A stretch of DNA of 9,806 nucleotides from JBFIHZ01 sp041601535 (GTDB lineage Bacteria; Pseudomonadota; Gammaproteobacteria; Xanthomonadales; SZUA-36). The notes below the pieces were generated by a model. The model searched no databases and was not told the DNA's origin. It worked only from the letters and a program-made list of their open reading frames with translations. The DNA lies in contig JBFIHZ010000131.1 of assembly GCA_041601535.1 (NCBI GenBank), positions 1 to 9,806 of the forward strand. Reading direction: 5' to 3'. Below, one piece after another: positions 6,762 to 9,806 of the stretch (position 1 is the stretch's first letter; each line of letters starts with the position of its first letter). Position numbers and translations under genes: made by a program.

Positions 6762-8957
6762 ATGGAAAAAATCATCAACCACCTGAAACAGTCCAGCCTG
6801 TCCTACCGCATCATTGTCGGCCTGGTGCTGGGGGTGTTCACCGGCCTGTTTTTCGGCGAAAAAGCCGCCCAGCTGCAGTGGTTGGCGGATGCCTGGATCC
6901 GGCTGATGCAGATGACGGTGCTGCCCTATGTGATGATGTCGCTGATCGCCGGACTGGGGCAGATGAGTGCGCCACTGGCGCGCAAACTGGCCTGGCGCGG
7001 CGGAATCCTGTTGCTGCTGTTCTGGGGGGTGGCTTTCGTGGTCATCACCACCATGTCGCTGGCCTTCCCGGAATTTCAAAGCGCCACGTTTTTCAGCGCC
7101 CATGCGGCCGATCCGGTGGTGCAGTTCAATCCGGTCGAGCTTTACATACCGTCCAACCCCTTCCATTCCATGGCCAATACCATCATTCCGGCCGTGGTCT
7201 TGTTCAGTTCCGCCGTCGGCGTGGCGCTGATTGGCCTGTCCAATACGTCCGCGCTGATCCAGTCGCTGAATTCGTTGATCGAAGCGCTCACGCGAGTAAC
7301 ACGATTCAGTGTCAGTCTCACGCCGATTGGCCTGTTTGCCATTACCGCCGTGTCGGCCGGCACCCTGACCTGGACCGAAATCGCCCGGCTGGAAGTGTAT
7401 TTCGTGGTTTATATCGTGGCCGCGTTGTACCTGACGCTGTGGGTTCTGCCTGTGCTGGTAACCACGCTGACGCCGTTTCGATACCGCGATGTGTTCCGTT
7501 ATTCCAAGGAAGCCCTGCTGACGGCATTCGTCACCCATAACCTGTTTATCGTGGTTCCCATGCTGATCGACACCAGCCGGCAGCTGTTCAATGACCACCA
7601 GATGAAGTCGCCTGATATCGACACCCTGAGCGAAGTCATCGTGCCGGTGACCTTCAACTTCCCCAGCGCCGGCAAATTGCTGTCCCTGTTGTTCATACCG
7701 TTTGCCGCCTGGCTGGCCGGCAACCCGATGGAGTTGTCCGCCTACCCCGGCTTTCTGACCGCCGGCCTGGCCAGCTATTTTGCCAAGGCACAGATTGCCC
7801 TGCCGTTTTTGCTGGACCTGCACCAGATTCCGCAGGACCTGTTTCAGGTCTATCTCACCACCGGCATCATCAACGGCAAGTTCGACACCCTGACCTCCGC
7901 CATGAACCTGCTGGCCTTCAGCCTGATTGGCACTGCAGCTCTGACCGGATACCTGCGTGTGCGGCTGATGGACCTGCTGCGCTTCACCGCTGTTTCGTTG
8001 CTACTGCTGTTCGTGCTGATGCTGGGCACGCGTTATTTCCTGCTGCACACCGTGGATACAACGTACCGCGACGACATGCTCATTCGCTCGATGAGCTTGA
8101 TGGAGCCGGGCGTGGATACACAGGTCATCACCTCATCCGATAGCATGCCAGGCCCGCCATCTGCCGCTCCCACAACCGACCATTCCATGCTGGCCCGTAT
8201 CCGCGAACGCGGCGTACTGCGCGCCGGCTACAACCCGGAACGCCTGCCGTTTACCTTTATCAACGACTCCGGCGACCTGGTGGGTTTTGACGTGGAACTG
8301 CTGAACCTGCTGGCGCGTGAAATGGGGGTAACGCTGGAATTCATCCCGGTCTCATGGGACACGCTGAAAGAAGAGTTTGATGCCGCACAGATCGACATCA
8401 TGGGCACGGTGCCCCTGTCCACGCAGATGCTGATTGATTTTGACCTGTCCGATGCCTACCTGCAGGGCACCATGGGACTGGTGGTGCGCGATCACCGGCG
8501 CTCCGAGTTTGCCACGCGCAAGAAAATCCTGCAGCACACCGCCCTGACCATAGGTTATGCCGGCACCGTGGACTACATCATGCCGGCGCTGGAGCGCGCC
8601 TTTCCGGACAAGGACATCCAGTGGCAGAAGATTCCGCACATCAGCGCATTTTTCGAATCAGACGATCATGCACTGGACGCCTTGCTGGTAAACGTTGAAA
8701 TTGGTACTGCCTGGACCCTGCTGTACCCCGAATACACCGTCGTGGTGCCGCGCGCGCCGGTGCTGAAAATGCCATCGGGCTTCGCCGTCGCCAAGGGTCA
8801 GGGTGAGTTTTCAGATTTGCTCAGCCGCTGGATTGACGCCAAGCAATCCACCGGCGAGATCCAGGCTGCTTATGATTACTGGATACTGGGTGGCGGCGCC
8901 GACAAACAGGAAGCCCGCTGGTCGATTGGCAAGGACGTGCTGGGCTGGCTGGACTGA
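6762..8957 (+). CDS. SDF-family (glutamate/dicarboxylate transporter-like) membrane protein fused to a family-3 solute-binding domain
   Basis: This 731-residue fusion has two modules. Residues 1-400 form a transporter domain of the dicarboxylate/amino acid:cation symporter (SDF, GltPh-like) family: helices near 14-31, 44-66, 80-102, 138-160, 183-203 and 212-236, hairpin 1 at 251-266, helix 7 at 291-318, hairpin 2 at about 325-350, and helix 8 near 374-398. The family's Ile-Pro-Ser-Asn-Pro-Phe segment (129-134) and Ala-Phe-Val-Thr of hairpin 1 (255-258) are kept, but several ligand and ion residues are changed. An extra helix (408-428) should carry the chain to the periplasm. After a Ser/Pro linker, residues about 475-715 are a family-3 periplasmic binding domain, with Gly-Val-Leu-Arg-Ala-Gly-Tyr (484-490) and Gly-Phe-Asp-Val-Glu-Leu-Leu (508-514). 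The likely role is solute uptake or sensing; the substrate is unknown. Confidence 0.87.
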   Translation: MEKIINHLKQSSLSYRIIVGLVLGVFTGLFFGEKAAQLQWLADAWIRLMQMTVLPYVMMSLIAGLGQMSAPLARKLAWRGGILLLLFWGVAFVVITTMSLAFPEFQSATFFSAHAADPVVQFNPVELYIPSNPFHSMANTIIPAVVLFSSAVGVALIGLSNTSALIQSLNSLIEALTRVTRFSVSLTPIGLFAITAVSAGTLTWTEIARLEVYFVVYIVAALYLTLWVLPVLVTTLTPFRYRDVFRYSKEALLTAFVTHNLFIVVPMLIDTSRQLFNDHQMKSPDIDTLSEVIVPVTFNFPSAGKLLSLLFIPFAAWLAGNPMELSAYPGFLTAGLASYFAKAQIALPFLLDLHQIPQDLFQVYLTTGIINGKFDTLTSAMNLLAFSLIGTAALTGYLRVRLMDLLRFTAVSLLLLFVLMLGTRYFLLHTVDTTYRDDMLIRSMSLMEPGVDTQVITSSDSMPGPPSAAPTTDHSMLARIRERGVLRAGYNPERLPFTFINDSGDLVGFDVELLNLLAREMGVTLEFIPVSWDTLKEEFDAAQIDIMGTVPLSTQMLIDFDLSDAYLQGTMGLVVRDHRRSEFATRKKILQHTALTIGYAGTVDYIMPALERAFPDKDIQWQKIPHISAFFESDDHALDALLVNVEIGTAWTLLYPEYTVVVPRAPVLKMPSGFAVAKGQGEFSDLLSRWIDAKQSTGEIQAAYDYWILGGGADKQEARWSIGKDVLGWLD

Positions 8958-8960
8958 CGC

Positions 8961-9806
8961 TCAGGCCGGCCGGACGGTCACGTTAGCCTGCTGGTCAGCC
9001 GCCTTCGGCGGAACGGGTCCGCGGCTCAGTGAATGCGCCCAGGTCATCGGCAGTAATGCCAAACTGACAAAATAAAAGGTCTGCCCGGGCAGGCTGGCCT
9101 GCGGCGAAAAGGTGTTCACCAACTGGGCCACGGTAGCAGGCAATATGGCGGCGACAGTGCCCCATATCATCGGGTTCAGGGCCAGCGCGCGGCGCTGCTG
9201 CCGGTCGGTGCGGCTGTAATTGCGCAACAGCAGGTGCAAAGCCCACAGCAGGTAAGCCGCCATGACCAGCCCGGTCAACAACGGCAGCGCCCGGTGAATA
9301 AAGGCCGTCGGCGCGGGCGTCGCCCAGATACGAACCAACAGCAGCAGCCACACGGCCAAGGCCGGCGTGTACAGCAATCGGGCCGCCCATTTTTCCTCCG
9401 CCCAGGGGCGTGGCAACGGAAACAGCAGCAGAAACTGAACCAGCGCGGCCACGCCCAGAAACACCATCAGGCTGGTCAGGCTGGCAGTCAGTGAACGCAT
9501 GCTGAAATCGGCCAGCCACGGCGCAGGCAACAGTGCCAGTCCAAGGCCCAGGCCCATCAGTGCCAGGCTGCGCGCGGCCGCACCTGGCTTTCGCCAGGCG
9601 GCCAACAGCGGAAAGATCACGAAACAGGCGCCCACCAGGGCAGCCACAAGCTGCCGCTGTAACTGCGGTACTGACAACGCCCGGTAGGTCACCGCCAGCT
9701 GCAGCACCTCGCCTTGCCGTTCCACCGTCAGGTGCAGGGTGTCGCCCGCCCGTTTGCGCGGCAGCCGTGCCAACACCGCCGCATCGTCCACTGCGAAACC
9801 ATCCCA
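8961..9806 (-). CDS. PDZ-like segment plus seven-helix membrane protein, 5' end cut by window edge
   Basis: The frame is open to the right edge, so the true start lies beyond the window; 281 residues and the stop are visible. A GTG at 9791 is not a credible start because the PDZ-like segment continues upstream of it. Residues 1-48 resemble the second half of a PDZ domain: Asp-Gly-Phe-Ala-Val-Asp-Asp, then Gly-Asp-Thr-Leu-x-Leu-Thr-Val-Glu-Arg. Seven hydrophobic helices follow near 53-71, 80-98, 108-132, 144-162, 174-194, 212-232 and 244-260, then a polar tail of about 20 residues. The last helices resemble the membrane sensor part of some histidine kinases, but no kinase domain follows the stop. 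The gene ends 3 nt from the fusion gene, tail to tail. Function unknown. Confidence 0.75.
   Translation of the reverse strand, partial: WDGFAVDDAAVLARLPRKRAGDTLHLTVERQGEVLQLAVTYRALSVPQLQRQLVAALVGACFVIFPLLAAWRKPGAAARSLALMGLGLGLALLPAPWLADFSMRSLTASLTSLMVFLGVAALVQFLLLFPLPRPWAEEKWAARLLYTPALAVWLLLLVRIWATPAPTAFIHRALPLLTGLVMAAYLLWALHLLLRNYSRTDRQQRRALALNPMIWGTVAAILPATVAQLVNTFSPQASLPGQTFYFVSLALLPMTWAHSLSRGPVPPKAADQQANVTVRPA

Noticed and set aside
6732..7823. 363-codon reading frame on the minus strand opposite the transporter fusion
   Set aside because: Its Gln, His, Gly and Arg-rich product is what the antisense of a hydrophobic membrane protein gives; the plus-strand gene has clear SDF features.
8999..9011. 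Hairpin CCGCC-TTC-GGCGG as a terminator for the transporter fusion
   Set aside because: It is within the coding part of the opposite gene and is not followed by a T-run, so an intrinsic terminator is not supported.

Overview
The window looks like chromosomal DNA of a Gram-negative bacterium, most likely a gammaproteobacterium. It is GC-rich by eye (around 60%), tightly packed, and has Sec-type signal peptides and a branched-chain keto-acid dehydrogenase gene order like that of Pseudomonas. The genus cannot be fixed from the sequence. No tRNA, rRNA, CRISPR array, insertion sequence or phage gene was seen.

Layout. Positions 1-2464 (+) hold the end of an operon for a branched-chain 2-oxoacid dehydrogenase: the C-terminal tail of E1 alpha, the complete E1 beta, and the complete E2 acyltransferase. 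They are spaced by 2 nt and then joined by a 4-nt ATGA overlap. Only 23 nt later on the same strand (2488-5457) is a 989-residue protein with a signal peptide. It joins a phosphohistidine swivel domain to a C-terminal PPDK/PEP-synthase-type ATP-grasp domain, the domain order of glucan water dikinases. Convergent with it (5547-6446, -) is a secreted class-A-beta-lactamase-like serine hydrolase.

A roughly 315-bp divergent intergenic region (6447-6761) carries several inverted repeats. It leads into 6762-8957 (+), a 731-residue fusion of a glutamate/dicarboxylate-transporter-type membrane domain (SDF family), one extra membrane helix, and a periplasmic family-3 solute-binding domain. Ending 3 nt away, tail to tail, is a right-edge-truncated gene (8961-9806, -) for a PDZ-like segment followed by seven membrane helices.

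How the genes may relate. The dehydrogenase genes act together in valine, leucine and isoleucine breakdown. The dikinase-like gene may be co-transcribed with them, but its function is unknown. The other genes have no clear pathway link; three of the last four full or partial products are predicted to be in or outside the inner membrane. The two most unusual proteins are the exported dikinase-like protein, since ATP is not normally available outside the cytoplasm, and the transporter-receptor fusion. In the fusion, the SDF framework can be aligned but several substrate- and ion-binding residues are changed.
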